DNA of 64,000 nt from Agrypnia vestita (taxonomy: Eukaryota > Arthropoda > Insecta > Trichoptera > Phryganeidae), in assembly GCA_016648135.1 (NCBI GenBank), contig JADDOH010003994.1, forward strand, positions 124,001 through 188,000, written 5' to 3'. Below are positions 36,001 to 46,210 of this stretch, piece after piece. Position numbers and translations under genes: made by a program. The notes beneath the pieces are model-generated. The model saw only the letters and a program-made list of their open reading frames with translations. It searched no databases and was not told the origin of the DNA. Within the stretch, counting starts at the first letter, position 1; every line of letters starts with the position of its first letter.

Positions 36001-38243
36001 GACATAATCTTTAATGTAAAGATAGTTAAATGAAAACTAAGTAAAGTGCAGCAGACTCAACTCATTAATAAAATATTTGAAGTTAAGGATAAAAATATTA
36101 CTTGGAAACATTTGCCCCAAATGCGCTATAGATGGTACAGAACGTTTAGAATTTGGGTCCAGCAATGCCTCAGGGTTTATAAACCTTAAGTTCTTCAATC
36201 TTTGTCTCTGCTCATCTTCAAAGGGGAAGCGAAAATTTTTTGTGAGTTTCCCACAAGTGTTTTGTATTTTTGTTCAGAATGCAGCTTTATTTTTTTAGTG
36301 GGAGTAACATTCCGCTCTTCATCACTGTCACTGCTTAGCAGAAAGCTGAACAATACCGGAAGATAAAATTCAAAACCACTCTTTATTATTTTCAGTTTTC
36401 AGATTAGATTACACTTTGGTTATGTAAGTTTCTCCCTTCTAGACGAGACATTTCGTTTTACATAGTCACAGCTCTAAGTAATGGGAACTTTGTTTATAAA
36501 ATAAATGACGCGAGTGTTGTGTTGCGGAAGCGAGTCTGCGGTAGTATGAAAGAAACAGAACATTTTTTTAGCTTTTTTTCACAAATGAAAAGGAAATTAT
36601 ACCCATTCAGCCTAATGAGCTGTTATTTTGTAAAATTGTACAATTTGTAATTTTGTTAATTCATACAAAATACCGGGACTGAAGATCGTAGGATTGCAGG
36701 AAAAGCTTAAAGTACGTAGATCTACGTAAAAATACGTAGAGTTGGCAACGCTGGTTGTGCGTACGTATATAACATTCTTAAATTCATCAAAAAGTAATTG
36801 CGATGTGAAGTTCCGGTTTTATACTTTCCATGCAAATTGCGTGCTCTCGCGTGCAAAATATAGATGGTTTCACCGATATATTGTCTATGTTGGAGAAATG
36901 CGTGCGATCGTGGACAATCTGCCAAATTTCATTTAAGTTCGGAAACAAATAACAAATACATTCACTAGTAAGACATCAGTTAAAATATTTTATTCATTTC
37001 TGTTGGTGAAAATCTGCTTGGATATGATAAGAATGACCTTGTATATAATTTCTCTAAAATGCAGCAAATGTATGAACTCACTAGAAAAACAGATTCACTG
37101 TAACATATACATGGTGTAAGAATTTATTAATACAGCATCAATTGTACGGAATGCAATTTTCAAAGAAACATTCTACAAATGCTATTGTCATATCAGTCGT
37201 CTACAGTGCCCATGAGTTTATAATAACTAAGTATAAATAACGGTTTCGTAATTGGAGTTTCGGTTTGATATTATACTTTTCCCTTTTCCATTATTGGTGC
37301 ATTTGGGCAGTCATCAGCATGTGCACTTCTCCTTGTCTTTCTATTTTAGGCAAATAAACATCCAGATGCCTTTGAGTCAGTTTTACCTTTTGGTACATCA
37401 CATAAAATCAATCAGAAATGCAGGGATAAATAAAATAAAAATTGACACTAACTAAAAAAATTGGAGAATCGTATACTCATAAACGCACTGTAGAAGTTAT
37501 ACTTCTTTGGCATGATTATGATAATTGATATTTACATATTGGTTAAAAATGTATATAAATATGTACAATAATACGATGTTTAGGGAGATGGTAAATAATT
37601 GATAATACTTTAATGTAGTTAAATTATTAATATTTGTTTTTGAAGTACCTAATACAAATGTAACAATTTATAGGTTTGTAATAGCTAAAATAACAGATAA
37701 ATGTCTTTGAACGAATCGTCGTTATCTTATTTTAGAGATTTTTGGCCTAAAACGGTTCCGTATTCAAAAGTTTCGAAAATACACAACTTTCACATTGAAT
37801 ATCGAATGAATATTCAGTGTTTTTTGTTTTGAATACACAGTCGCATGAGACGTGGAAGGGGTACATGTGCGAGACGCGCAGATCACACAGATGAGTATTG
37901 ATAACGGTGATGACGCATCTCTATAGTAATTTAGAATTAGTAAAAATCCCCAAAATCCCAAAATAATAGAAATTTTTTGATTTTTATGCATATACATAAT
38001 TTTTAAGATGCATATTAAAACATGTCTTCATTAAAAAAAGTAATTTTAAAGATAATATTCAAGGATTTTATACTTTGTGTAGGAAAGGTTGACAGAAACT
38101 ACGATTGAGACTGATTTTCTTTTGATTTTGACAGGTTTGTGATTCTGAAAGTTGTACGGAGAGATCTAATCAATGATCTTTCCCTCCCTCGCCGGTTGCT
38201 GGACTATCTCAGCACGCCACACTACTACTCGGAGGACTGCTAA
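26888..38243 (+). CDS. SOCS6/7-type suppressor of cytokine signalling (Socs16D-like), six exons
   Basis: The exons 26888-27016, 28873-29022, 29094-30149, 30708-30873, 33657-33855 and 38135-38243 join with GT-AG introns into 1809 nt (602 residues plus stop). The N-terminal ~395 residues are low-complexity, Ser/Lys/Pro-rich and probably disordered. DTPIDFATSIQKVKD leads into an SH2 domain: YGWYWGPISVEAAEKIL, the phosphotyrosine-binding arginine in GSFIVRDSSDDHYIFTLTF, then HTIEKFIENAVETSRSGRY. A SOCS box closes the protein (RRDLINDLSLPRRLLDYL, then PHYYSED). Family members recruit a Cullin5 E3 ligase through the SOCS box to dampen tyrosine-kinase signalling in the cytosol. All key residues are intact, so I expect a functional gene. 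Orthology to Drosophila Socs16D or vertebrate SOCS6/7 is by motif recognition, not by a search. Confidence 0.93.
27140..27840. mobile_element. Possible hAT-like relic in SOCS intron 1
   Basis: The left end gcggggacgtcctatgggca and the right end ttagcctaaggacatcact are roughly inverted. Internal ggcaagtaggcagttgccta resembles known hAT-derived repeats. Coding sequence was not recognised. Confidence 0.35.
27878..27922. repeat. Perfect short palindrome
   Basis: gtgttaatatacattt pairs with aaatgtatattaacac across a 13-nt loop. Confidence 0.8.
28015..28180 (+). repeat. Dispersed repeat (partner 32835-33030)
   Basis: Both copies share gccggagc, agatctgc / agatatgc, tttttaaagcttat, ggttayatctcaa and gaatgaatgaac in the same order and orientation, at about 75-80 percent by eye. 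Both lie in SOCS introns. Confidence 0.7.
28873..29022 (+). CDS. SOCS exon 2
   Basis: 50 codons between ttttag and gtaaaa, phase 0 on both sides. It reads LQESDYDEKSLSLYDC to EPPPQFQ. Confidence 0.82.
29094..30149 (+). CDS. SOCS exon 3, long disordered region
   Basis: 352 codons, much more GC-rich than its surroundings. It includes Ser/Lys-rich tracts, a Gly-then-Pro-rich stretch (RSGGGGGRPPVPIPAPAAP) that might bind SH3 domains, and the conserved pre-SH2 segment DTPIDFATSIQKVKD. Antisense open frames here are composition shadows. Confidence 0.9.
30218..30428 (+). repeat. Truncated copy of the TTAA-flanked element of 41195-41953
   Basis: catggcaacgttt, cccggcacgtagaaatgccg, ggaacagtgcgcaatgttgc and gagggacaatttgtccccta recur nearly unchanged at 41810-41953. 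It ends in a TTAA at 30429. The left 40 bp resembles a pogo-like terminus (agtaaaagcccgttaattc). Confidence 0.75.
30708..30873 (+). CDS. SOCS exon 4, SH2 N-terminal half
   Basis: Starts YGWYWGPISVEAAEKIL and contains the FIVRDSS phosphotyrosine pocket. It ends after EHDQ plus one base before the donor gtatgc. Confidence 0.95.
31255..31396. mobile_element. PIF/Harbinger-type palindromic MITE with TTA target duplication
   Basis: gggccagttgtttcaagttg at 31255 pairs with caacttgaaacaaccggccc ending at 31396. The 142 bp are almost fully self-complementary. TTA on both sides (31252-31254, 31397-31399) is the target duplication typical of PIF/Harbinger. It lies within SOCS intron 4. Confidence 0.88.
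32047..32235 (-). repeat. Penelope-like element 3' tail with (TA)n
   Basis: Minus-strand aatggcaggtgataccgtgt then cgaaatgtcggcctaggtcc resembles the 3' end of Penelope-like elements, and a (ta)n tract follows at 32079-32113. Confidence 0.5.
32284..32372 (+). repeat. Dispersed repeat copy 2 (partner at 7205)
   Basis: Shares aactgtcaagatacagaaat and ttttcagaatacggccgat with 7205-7295 in the same orientation. Confidence 0.7.
32835..33030 (+). repeat. Dispersed repeat (partner 28015-28180)
   Basis: Direct-orientation relative of the copy in SOCS intron 1; an additional internal duplication of the gccggagc motif is present (32839 and 32883). Confidence 0.65.
33657..33855 (+). CDS. SOCS exon 5, SH2 C-terminal half
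   Basis: Completes a Gly codon and continues NFCFGSCTMFKAHTIEKFIE, then SGRYLFFLNLRPVLGPMRVQ. It ends QSLQHMC plus two bases before gttaac. Confidence 0.95.
33940..34240. other. Unassigned segment in SOCS intron 5
   Basis: Less AT-rich than its flanks, with 74- and 98-codon overlapping minus-strand open frames (Cys-rich MSILCDDCEVASCSTTC). I do not recognise the protein. It may be a transposase remnant. Confidence 0.3.
35454..36753 (-). mobile_element. hAT element with perfect 8-bp target duplication
   Basis: Termini cagttttgccaactc (35454) and gagttggcaacgctg (ending 36753) are inverted hAT-type ends. The flanks 35446-35453 and 36754-36761 are both gttgtgcg, an exact 8-bp duplication as hAT elements make. 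The interior carries the transposase remnant described separately. Confidence 0.93.
35690..36280 (-). pseudogene. hAT transposase C-terminal remnant
   Basis: The minus strand reads RLKNLRFINPEALLDPNSKR near 36140-36200, then LDREWRALRN, FWLHVSKIKKGDSSQIFPLL and the hAT dimerisation hallmark LPHSSANVERLF near 35800-35830. It continues IRNRLSTVTLIGLLYTKSGL. At least two frame changes and stops break it. The N-terminal BED finger and most of the catalytic core are missing. Confidence 0.8.
36916..38134. other. Remainder of SOCS intron 5
   Basis: AT-rich; GC-richer 37830-37930 may be another element end. A tttgacag acceptor closes the intron at 38134. No exon is supported. Confidence 0.4.
38135..38243 (+). 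CDS. SOCS exon 6, SOCS box and stop
   Basis: Completes the Arg codon, then FVILKVVRRDLINDLSLPRR and LLDYLSTPHYYSEDC, stop TAA at 38241. The BC-box hydrophobic pattern and the C-terminal YYSE motif are as in SOCS6/7. Confidence 0.93.
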
Positions 38244-41190
38244 CAACCTCCTCATCATATCATTCATTGCCAAACAGGGTCTACAAGTTCCCTATGTGGG
38301 ACATCAGTCTCCCTTATATTCATCACGCTTTACAACAGCTTTTACACTTTTTATATTCAGCCATTAATGTTAACATTATTGCGACATCTCAAACTACTGA
38401 CTGCATGTACGCAAAGAGTCTTTAAATATTATTTATTTATTTATTATTAAGAATCTTTGTTGTTTATTTATAATATTTTAATACTTTAGTAAATTGAATT
38501 TCTTAGCTTAATATTTTTTTTATATAATTTCGTCCTCATGTTTTATTTTGTAATACACAAGTGCAATTATTTATCTTTATTTATAGCGGTCAGAAGTTTG
38601 AAGTCAAAATAGAATGTTGATCCATTGGAATTTTAATTAATTTTGTAAGTATTGTATATACACAATAATAATATTAAAATAGTTATCATCCACTGTGTTG
38701 TGATAAAACAAGGAGTATTGTGATATTTGTAGCGCACAGTGCATTTGTGGAGGGCTCGCTTGAAACATCTTGAATCAACTCATACAATACAGTTCAAATA
38801 TTACTTAATCTTCAAGAAATATTATTTTTTCAGAAGAAAGTACAGAATGTCTCTAAATATAATGTTTTATTAGTGTAAGTTAAGTATAAGTGCATCTAGT
38901 GCAACTACATACAATATCGTGGTTGTGTTAAAGCTAAAATGTAGATTGTTTTAAATGGTTTGCGTCACAGCGGTCTGTGAAATAGTAATTTTGTTGACAG
39001 TATCGCTTGTCGTTATAATATTTCTCCATCATGCGAGCCTGTGAAAAACCGTAGATTGAATAACCAACGATATATATGCGCTTTATTAAAAATAGTGAAT
39101 ATATTGTGTATATATGTATTTTATCTATCAGATGGTGCATACATAAAATTTCCGTACTTTACTATATTTTACATAGTTTGGAGACAGTCTGTACGCTCTT
39201 CCTAGTGAAAAATTTTAACTTTTTCCTGAAAACTTATATTGAGGACACTTTTCTGGCCAAATTTAACGTAACGTGTTTTGAATGTAGATGATAACTTCAA
39301 ATTTGGTAGTTTTAAATCTTATTTACAGGTAATTTTATTGTTCTAGAGTTGTAATACTACTAAAAGCCCAAAGAAAACAGGAATGCTATTGAGCCCCGAC
39401 AGTAAGTCAAGAATAAAGTATTTGAAAACTTCTTTAAAAAATAATTGTAACATTTATGGCAAATTAATTGTTTGTAACCTTACTTACACTAACCGTCCCA
39501 AAAATATTTTAAATATTGTTTAATCTATGTAAACATTTCACCTCTCTGTATGTGACACTTCTCAATTTTGTATGTGACACAAAAATGAAAGGTTTCATTG
39601 TTTTGCGCATTGAATCAAAAATGTTATATTACTATGTTCCGCTACGAAATGAAAAGTACCATCTCCATGTGGGAGTGTGCATACAATATAAAGAGTACAA
39701 TTTTAAATTTTAATATCTAAATTATAGCTTTAATAATTATCCTTGCCTAACCAAGTGGCACGCAATGTACCCCTGGTGTTATATCCACTATTGTGTGAGG
39801 CGAACGAGTGCGATAATAAACATTCTAAACTAACAATGATGTTTAATGTTTAGAATCAATTACATGTGTACTTATTATATTTAGTAACTCGAATATCTAT
39901 TTTGCAAAAGCGAATCTGCTGACTCTAAATTAATTTTTAAGTACATTATTATATTAATATGTATTTGTGTTTCATATGTATTCATTTCCTTATGCGTGAA
40001 ACCCAGAACGATGTGGAATTTTATATTTCTTCACATTATATGCGTGTATTACATATAATACAATGGGTTCCATATTTTAGGTAGAATGTATTCTGAATTA
40101 ACTAACCATCACGCCATTTCCCTGTGGGAAAATGTATTCTGTATAATTTTTAAAAAGTAATTGTTTAAATTGACAAATCTTTTTTGATTTAACTTAAAAT
40201 AAAGCATTCCATAATAATTATTTTAAAAATAGGCACTCCTTCAAGATTCTAGTTCAGGATTCTTCTGGATCGTTTACCTGTTCAAGTAAAATTCCATTTA
40301 AAAAAATATATTAAAAATCAATAAAACACATAAAAAAATCTACAAGTTTAGGGATAAATTGTAATTTTTAAAATCATTGTTTTTAATGTGTAAAATATAC
40401 GAAGGAGTAGATGTGAACCACAAGACTATTGTTAAAAAGGTGTAAGGAGTAATTTTTTTTCTCAGATTTTGATTACAGGATCTCATGATTGGGACTGTAC
40501 CGTCGTGGACAATATTGTTACTGGTGTTATGTGTTGACCATGACTGCAGAATATTCCGCTGAACCCGCTGCCGAATAGAATAACCCATTCTAAACCTGGG
40601 CTTTATTAAGAGTTGCTTCATTCGTTAATAATAGAAAGTGGTTTTGTTGTACCATATAATTATCACAATAATAAACATTATTTCAACGCCTTTAAAAATC
40701 TGCAGTACAAGCACAGAGTGTACCACCACTTGTAAAATATGATTGTAACATTAAAAATGAACACAAACAATCACAATAGAACTTAGATTTTACACTTTTC
40801 TGGGAACTAATATAAAATGTTGTAAAATATATGAAAGTATTAATTGAAAGCAATTATACTTTGTTATATAGTTATAGATTATTTATGTAGTGTTACCATT
40901 TGAATAAATATAGTCATTATGCTTTTTAACCGCAACTGCGTACTTGAAATTCAAAAAAAGTTAGACAGTTTCATAAAATGAAACTCACACACTCAATCAA
41001 ATGGGCTAAATTTTCTGAAAAATATGTTCAATATGTCAGTGTAAAACCTTATTAATTGATGAATTCAAATTGTTTTTATTATTTCATGTAACAATAAGCT
41101 GGACAAAATAATCCATTGGAAAAAAGGTGCTAAAATCAAAATCTTGTACTGAAAGTATCTGGACTCAAAACATGAAACATAAGCACAGCA
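38244..41190 (+). other. SOCS 3' UTR and intergenic DNA
   Basis: Shortly after the stop, 38435-38452 has overlapping attta pentamers, an AU-rich-element-like run, though this is weak evidence in AT-rich DNA. No clear aataaa lies close. Beyond, no gene is visible; the 93-codon minus-strand frame at 40340-40621 has no signature. Confidence 0.4.
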
Positions 41191-41194
41191 TTAA

Positions 41195-41953
41195 GCCATG
41201 TATTCACTAGGGGACAAATCGCGAAACATTCCGCTCGACATGTCGCATCAACATCTACGCTCATGTTTCGGGGACAATGACGCGGTCAATTGACGTGCAC
41301 ACACCGGGACTCGCATATCTTGTCGCGGAAATGTCATCCGATGAGGTTCTGGATGACAGCTGCGGTATCTCATTTGGCGAAAACGGGGTTCCGCGCAATT
41401 CGAAATGTGTTTTTGGGTCGCAATTTCAAATTAACGAGGTTTTACTGTAGTAAATTGAATATTATTAAAAACAAGGTCCTTTTTGCAAATAATTATTGTT
41501 TTCCAGACGTCGCGGAAATATATCGCCTATGAGGTTATGATGATAGCCGCGTATCTGTTTATGTTAATGAGTTTATCGAAAAGTAAGAGGAGAAAAAAGA
41601 GGAGAATGCGAAATTATTTACTGCAAAGAGAAAGAAGGACGGACATTCTATGCGATCTTCGATCGATACAGCTCGATGAGTTCGAGAACGATTTCGTTTC
41701 CCCGCGTTGTCATCTTGACAGATACAGCGCATGCGTATTCACTTGTAAACATACCGCGTGGTACTGACGCTCCGCGGAATGTTGCAGTGAGTACGCTCGG
41801 GTACCGTGCGCATGGCAACGTTGCCACGGCACGTAGAATGCCGCGCTATGTTGTGCGCGAGGTCGCGGAACAGTGCACGACGTTGCAACGTCACGTAGAC
41901 TCTGTGCCGCGCATGCTGTTGAGGGACAATTTGTCCCCTAGTGAATACATGGC
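41195..41953. mobile_element. TTAA-flanked inverted-repeat element
   Basis: gccatgtattcactagggga (41195) is mirrored by tcccctagtgaatacatggc ending at 41953. TTAA borders both sides (41191-41194, 41954-41957). TTAA sites suggest a piggyBac-like target, but the termini are not classic piggyBac. A pogo-like end (ttaacgaggttttactgta) lies inside at 41430-41450. Plus-strand codons at 41535-41695 (SKSKRRKKRRMRNYLLQRER) recall the start of PIF/Harbinger nucleases, weakly. Confidence 0.7.
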
Positions 41954-41957
41954 TTAA

Positions 41958-44480
41958 AGGTAACATATTTAATACAACTTCAAAAAAAAAAACGAGCGAG
42001 CCTTGCAGTAATCGTATATGATGTGTAACATATGACATCTCACAATTAAAAATATCAATTGAACTGCAACAGAAATTAGCATAAAAATTAAAAAAAACCT
42101 AATACCTATATGTATATTTATTAATTAGTAAATACAAGTAAAGAAAATGTATGTGCATTTATTTATTATTGAATTCAGGATATTTAGCGGGACTACGTAA
42201 GTACCGTATCTATATACGCATTTTTATTAAGAAATGTGTTTGGTCAATTATATGTTTTTATTTATTTTCATAGATGGCGGTAGTGTGCCGCTATACATAT
42301 TGTATGAAAACTTTGAATAAATATTTAATTATAATCACATAAATTACATACAATTTGAGAATGCAAATTACTAAAGGTAGTTATTGTTTACATTAATGTA
42401 AAAAAAAGTATTTATTGGATATTTTCGAAGATATAAGCCGAAATATATCAAAGTTACAACATCCACACGCTTGACACTAGACGCGCAACATATATACAAA
42501 ATCAGAGGAAAGATGTTACATATCAAAAGTTTGATTAAGGTGGTAGTCAATCATGAGTGGAATTGATGGACGTTGCATTACATAAAGTGATCACTGAAGC
42601 CAGTCGTATGATAGGTCGTAACCCCTTTAAATTAAAAGCCCATAAGAATTTCATACTTACTTTCCCATATAAAATAGCTTTGTCTCTATAATATATCTCG
42701 ATTATTAAAATTTTATTCCAAACGTGCCTAATAAGCGTTACTTCAAAAATATACATAATTTTTCCATGATCATATTTAAGCGATGATAAATTAAATATGA
42801 ATTAGAGATATTATTAGAATTAATTAAATTGATTCATTCTCCCACACATTATTACTTTTAGGCTTGAAAATACCACACATTATTCACGAGGCTAAGAATA
42901 AATACAATTCATGACATAAATTATCTATAAAATACAGGAATATTTCTAAATCTTCTGCATCACAGCGGTTGAGATATACTTAAATACATAAATATAATTA
43001 TGTAACCCAAAAATATATCTGCAAGGATCACGTGATGCGTATGACGCATGAGAAACCTATCGATTCGAGTTGGCAACTTTTTTGTCGACACGTTTGACAG
43101 TTGTGAAGTTCTTCCCAAATGTAATAAGTGATGTAAGGAAATAAAACATGATTAATGGCTCTGACTCCAGCTTCGGTGGGGAAATGGCTCCGACTCCTCG
43201 GCGCAGTATTGCCAAAAGAAATATTGCTTACTCAGTGTTTTCATATTTTGGTAGAATTTCTTATTTATTATGTGTTTATGGAATCATGTATCCAAAACCA
43301 TACAGCTGGTATTGTTGAACATAAGTATTGACGATAGGTATCTAATGGACCATGATGATATTAAACGGTTTAAGTCAATGTTGAGAAATATCGTTATTCA
43401 AACGATGTCATATATTAGTCCAGGGGCCAGAGGTATTTGAGTATGCAAAATATGAGGACCGCATTATGACAATTGATTCTAGTTCAGAAAAGTCTATAGA
43501 TTAACAATCTAAATGTTGTCAGAAGCCCAGGTGGTCTAATTTTTTTTATACCCCCCCCCCTCTACTCAGCAAGTAAATCGATTGAATACAAGCTGTTGAG
43601 CTATTTTAATGATTATATTAGTTTATGATAGTATTACCGAAACCACACTCGTCACACTTACACGTAATAAAATGAAATTAAAAGAAATTTTAACTTTTGA
43701 AATAATTTATTTAACAGTATAACTTTCGGTCTTCTCTCGGTATGACCTTTACACCGGTAATTTCAGCTCATTTTGTCAGTATCTCACCAATTTATGATTT
43801 GTATTTAAAACTAATTAATGTTAAAATTCTATATTTGAGGGTAGACAGTTTAATACAAAACCTGTCGATGAGAGATTCTGTTACTCTCGAAAATTAAGTA
43901 GTAAAATATAAAAATATTAGTAATCTCACGTAGACGTAATAAAATAATGTATTTCACCTTTTTTTATTTTTTATTTATGTATTTAATTTATTTACATTTT
44001 TGGAATATTATAGTCCCACAAAATGTCTAAAAAGACGCTTGTCTGCAGGTTCATTTCCAGAATTTTAATGTTACACTGTTACTAAATATTATTCATTTTA
44101 TAAACACAAGAGATAAAAAGCAAATACAATTTTAAGTACAAAAGTAAAAAAGAAATTTTAAGTACAATGTTAAAAATTTTTAGCAAAGTAAGAAGAAAAA
44201 AACAATTTTATGTACATTTATATAAATAATAATTTAGAAAATCTTAAAATAAGAATATTCAAAAAAGCCAAGTATGGACATCAAAAATATATTTCTTCTG
44301 TTTTGAATCGTTTAAAAGTAAAAGCCTGATATATTTCTTCTCAGGATTCTATGTATTACAAGAGGCTGACAAAATATCGAATATTCAGCTATACAAGTAA
44401 TATGTCTTAGATCTTTATTATACCATAGATATAATTCTGTATTAAATTAATATTGTTTATGACAATCCTAATAGACTCGA
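41958..44480. other. AT-rich intergenic DNA
   Basis: Contains one member of a dispersed repeat (42540-42720) and a C10 run at 43551-43560. No gene was recognised. Confidence 0.4.
42540..42720 (-). repeat. Dispersed repeat (inverted partner 56560-56715)
   Basis: Its reverse complement shares tatatgggaaagtaagtatg, then acctatc(a/g)tac, gtgatcactttat and aatg(c/t)aacg with the copy at 56560-56715 over about 150 bp. Confidence 0.75.
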
Positions 44481-44577
44481 CCTTGTGAGTAGGTGCGAAC
44501 GAGCCTTTATTATTTCTGAGCCGGAACAGCAAGTCTCGCGTGTAGCGGGTGCTTTACTATTGTTTTAACGAAACGGA

Positions 44578-44765
44578 CCAATCACAGGCGTGCTTTGCTT
44601 TCGACGGGTTGAGCCAATAGCGACCATCCTGATGACTGAATCCGGCCAATGGTGGGCGTCGGCGGTGAGGTCATCGCGCGTAGGATGAGTCACTGCACTA
44701 GCGTGGATTTCAGAGGTATGTCGCAATCTCGAGTATAAAAGAAGCGGATGCTCTATACTCAGCCC
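44578..44765 (+). promoter_or_regulatory. Strong Pol II promoter architecture: three CCAAT boxes, AP-1/CRE-like site, TATA, initiator
   Basis: CCAAT occurs at 44578, 44614 and 44646 (spacing 36 and 32). atgagtcac lies at 44686-44694, tataaaa at 44734-44740, and an initiator-like ctcagc has its A at 44761, 27 bp after the TATA start. The stretch is GC-rich compared with both flanks. It could drive a non-coding transcript or be the U3 of an LTR. Confidence 0.6.
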
Positions 44766-45037
44766 CTGCAGTTCGAGACCAGCACTTGCGAGCGGAAGCG
44801 CTGCCCGAGAGACTACCGACAGAGCCCTCAATTCCAGAACATCATTTGCGGAGTGAGTTGCAGTCTGGACGTGTGGAGGAATCTACCATTTCATCAGTAA
44901 CAAAGAGGACCATACCGCCACTGTGTAACAGCTAAAGAACACATTTATATTATTATTTTCACTATCGAAATGTATTCATTTTGGGAAGATTTAAGATCAG
45001 AACAATTATGTGTAAATAATATCACGATTTCTTGTGT

Positions 45038-45350
45038 GATATTGGTTCAATTCGTACGGGAATATCTCCCAAACGAATATATTTTGGGGATTTTCATACC
45101 ATTTGTATTAACAATTGATTTTACGGAGCTCTATAGGCAGTGCTTAATAGATTCATAATAATTGTCGACGCGTTATGTTTTGCATAACCAGATATCAATC
45201 CAAATCGTACGAGAATTTCTTCCGAACGAATATATTTTAATGCATGGGGATTTTCATACTATTTGTACTAACAATTGTATACACGTAGTTCTATAAGGAA
45301 CGCTTACTAGCCTTATAATAATTGTATTGCATAAGTATTGCGCAATCCGG
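45038..45350 (+). repeat. Two-unit tandem repeat, ~154-bp period
   Basis: Both units share tcgtacg(g/a)gaat, cgaacgaatatatttt-like, ggggattttcata, atttgta(t/c)taacaattg, agctctata / agttctata and ataataattgt in the same order. Confidence 0.8.
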
Positions 45351-45909
45351 TCTTCAGCTAAATCTTTATGATTTGAGTACCTTGGTACATCTGGCTTAAC
45401 AAGTAGCTTCAGAACGACGAGTAAAGGACAGAATGGGGAGATCTAACTAAAGATTGGGGATATCTGGTTTGTGATGGCCTAGCTGGTTGGGGCGTAGATG
45501 CTTGCCGGCACTTGGGCGTGGAACCCGCACAAGCCCCTGCAGGGTCCCTCCTTGTTGCTCGGGGTCGTCAATAAACCGACCTCTTTCCTCACCAGGCGCA
45601 GGGCCACATAACCCACAAAAGGTTCCCTTTGTCTTTGGAAGGATTTCCATGCTTGAATGCTGTAAAACCTTGATAGAAAACGTTAACTTCTATTTCGTCC
45701 TCTGTAAGAAAGACAGGGCCAGAATCAGTATAAAAATCATTCACTCATATGAAATAGCTGGGATATTATAAATATGTTACTAACACTCTAACATTTGACC
45801 AAGTAAATGTTGCAAGATGCAGAATCGTGGGACGCCGCTCTGAAAAGGCATAATGAGATTGCACAATAATTTGTAACATCGCTGACTATGCCCGCAAAGG
45901 AGGCTAAAG

Positions 45910-46066
45910 TCGTCATCAATTCGTACCAAAAGAGTACATGATTCTTCAAACACCGGCCTAAAAGAAAGGCGCCTCAAGACAACACTCATCATCAGAAACT
46001 CGTACCAAAAGAGTACGGCCATCTCAATTATAAGCCTAAAAGAGGGGCGTCACAGGATCACATCTC
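45910..46066 (+). repeat. Two-unit tandem repeat, 79-bp period
   Basis: tcgtaccaaaagagtac is identical at 45921 and 46000; each copy is followed by a cctaaaag..ggcg block and preceded by tcatca. Confidence 0.8.
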
Positions 46067-46210
46067 GTAAAGAAGAGATAGAGTCTCGGGATGCAGTAAG
46101 TTCCGGAGGAACAAGGGGGGCCGGTTAGTCACTTAGGAAGTCGGCCACCGGGTTTAGGCGGGCGCGGAGCCTCAACCCCTCTCAGCAGAGATGCTGAGGG
46201 TTTAAAAAAC

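Larger units (their letters stand above)
34630..36915. repeat. Inverted repeat arms flanking the hAT element
   Basis: Arm 34630-34755 and arm 36808-36915 are inverted copies: gacaatatatcggtgaaacc and ggtttcaccgatatattgtc, plus tataaagccgg / ccggttttata. They look like the termini of an older element of which about 1 kb remains when the hAT insertion is discounted. A further palindrome (cctattttaa / ttaaaatagg) lies at 34781-34811. Confidence 0.7.
44761..46210 (+). other. Unexplained transcription-unit-like region with two tandem repeats
   Basis: Downstream of the promoter there is no long open frame. It holds a 154-bp tandem pair (45038-45350), a GC-rich block (45460-45640), a 79-bp tandem pair (45910-46066) and a stem (cctcaacccctctcagcaga with atgctgaggg) at 46170-46200. 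Open frames at 45447-45771 overlap on both strands and have no domains. It may be an LTR-element remnant, a lncRNA gene or an unknown element. Confidence 0.4.

Noticed and set aside
38435..38452. AU-rich destabilising element in the SOCS 3' UTR
   Set aside because: Overlapping attta is expected by chance in DNA this AT-rich; mentioned only as context.
44565..44831. 88-codon minus-strand frame across the CCAAT/TATA promoter
   Set aside because: It overlaps clear plus-strand promoter elements and has no protein signature.
45447..46022. Overlapping frames on both strands (67-94 codons)
   Set aside because: They arise in GC-rich and tandem-repeat sequence with no recognisable motif.
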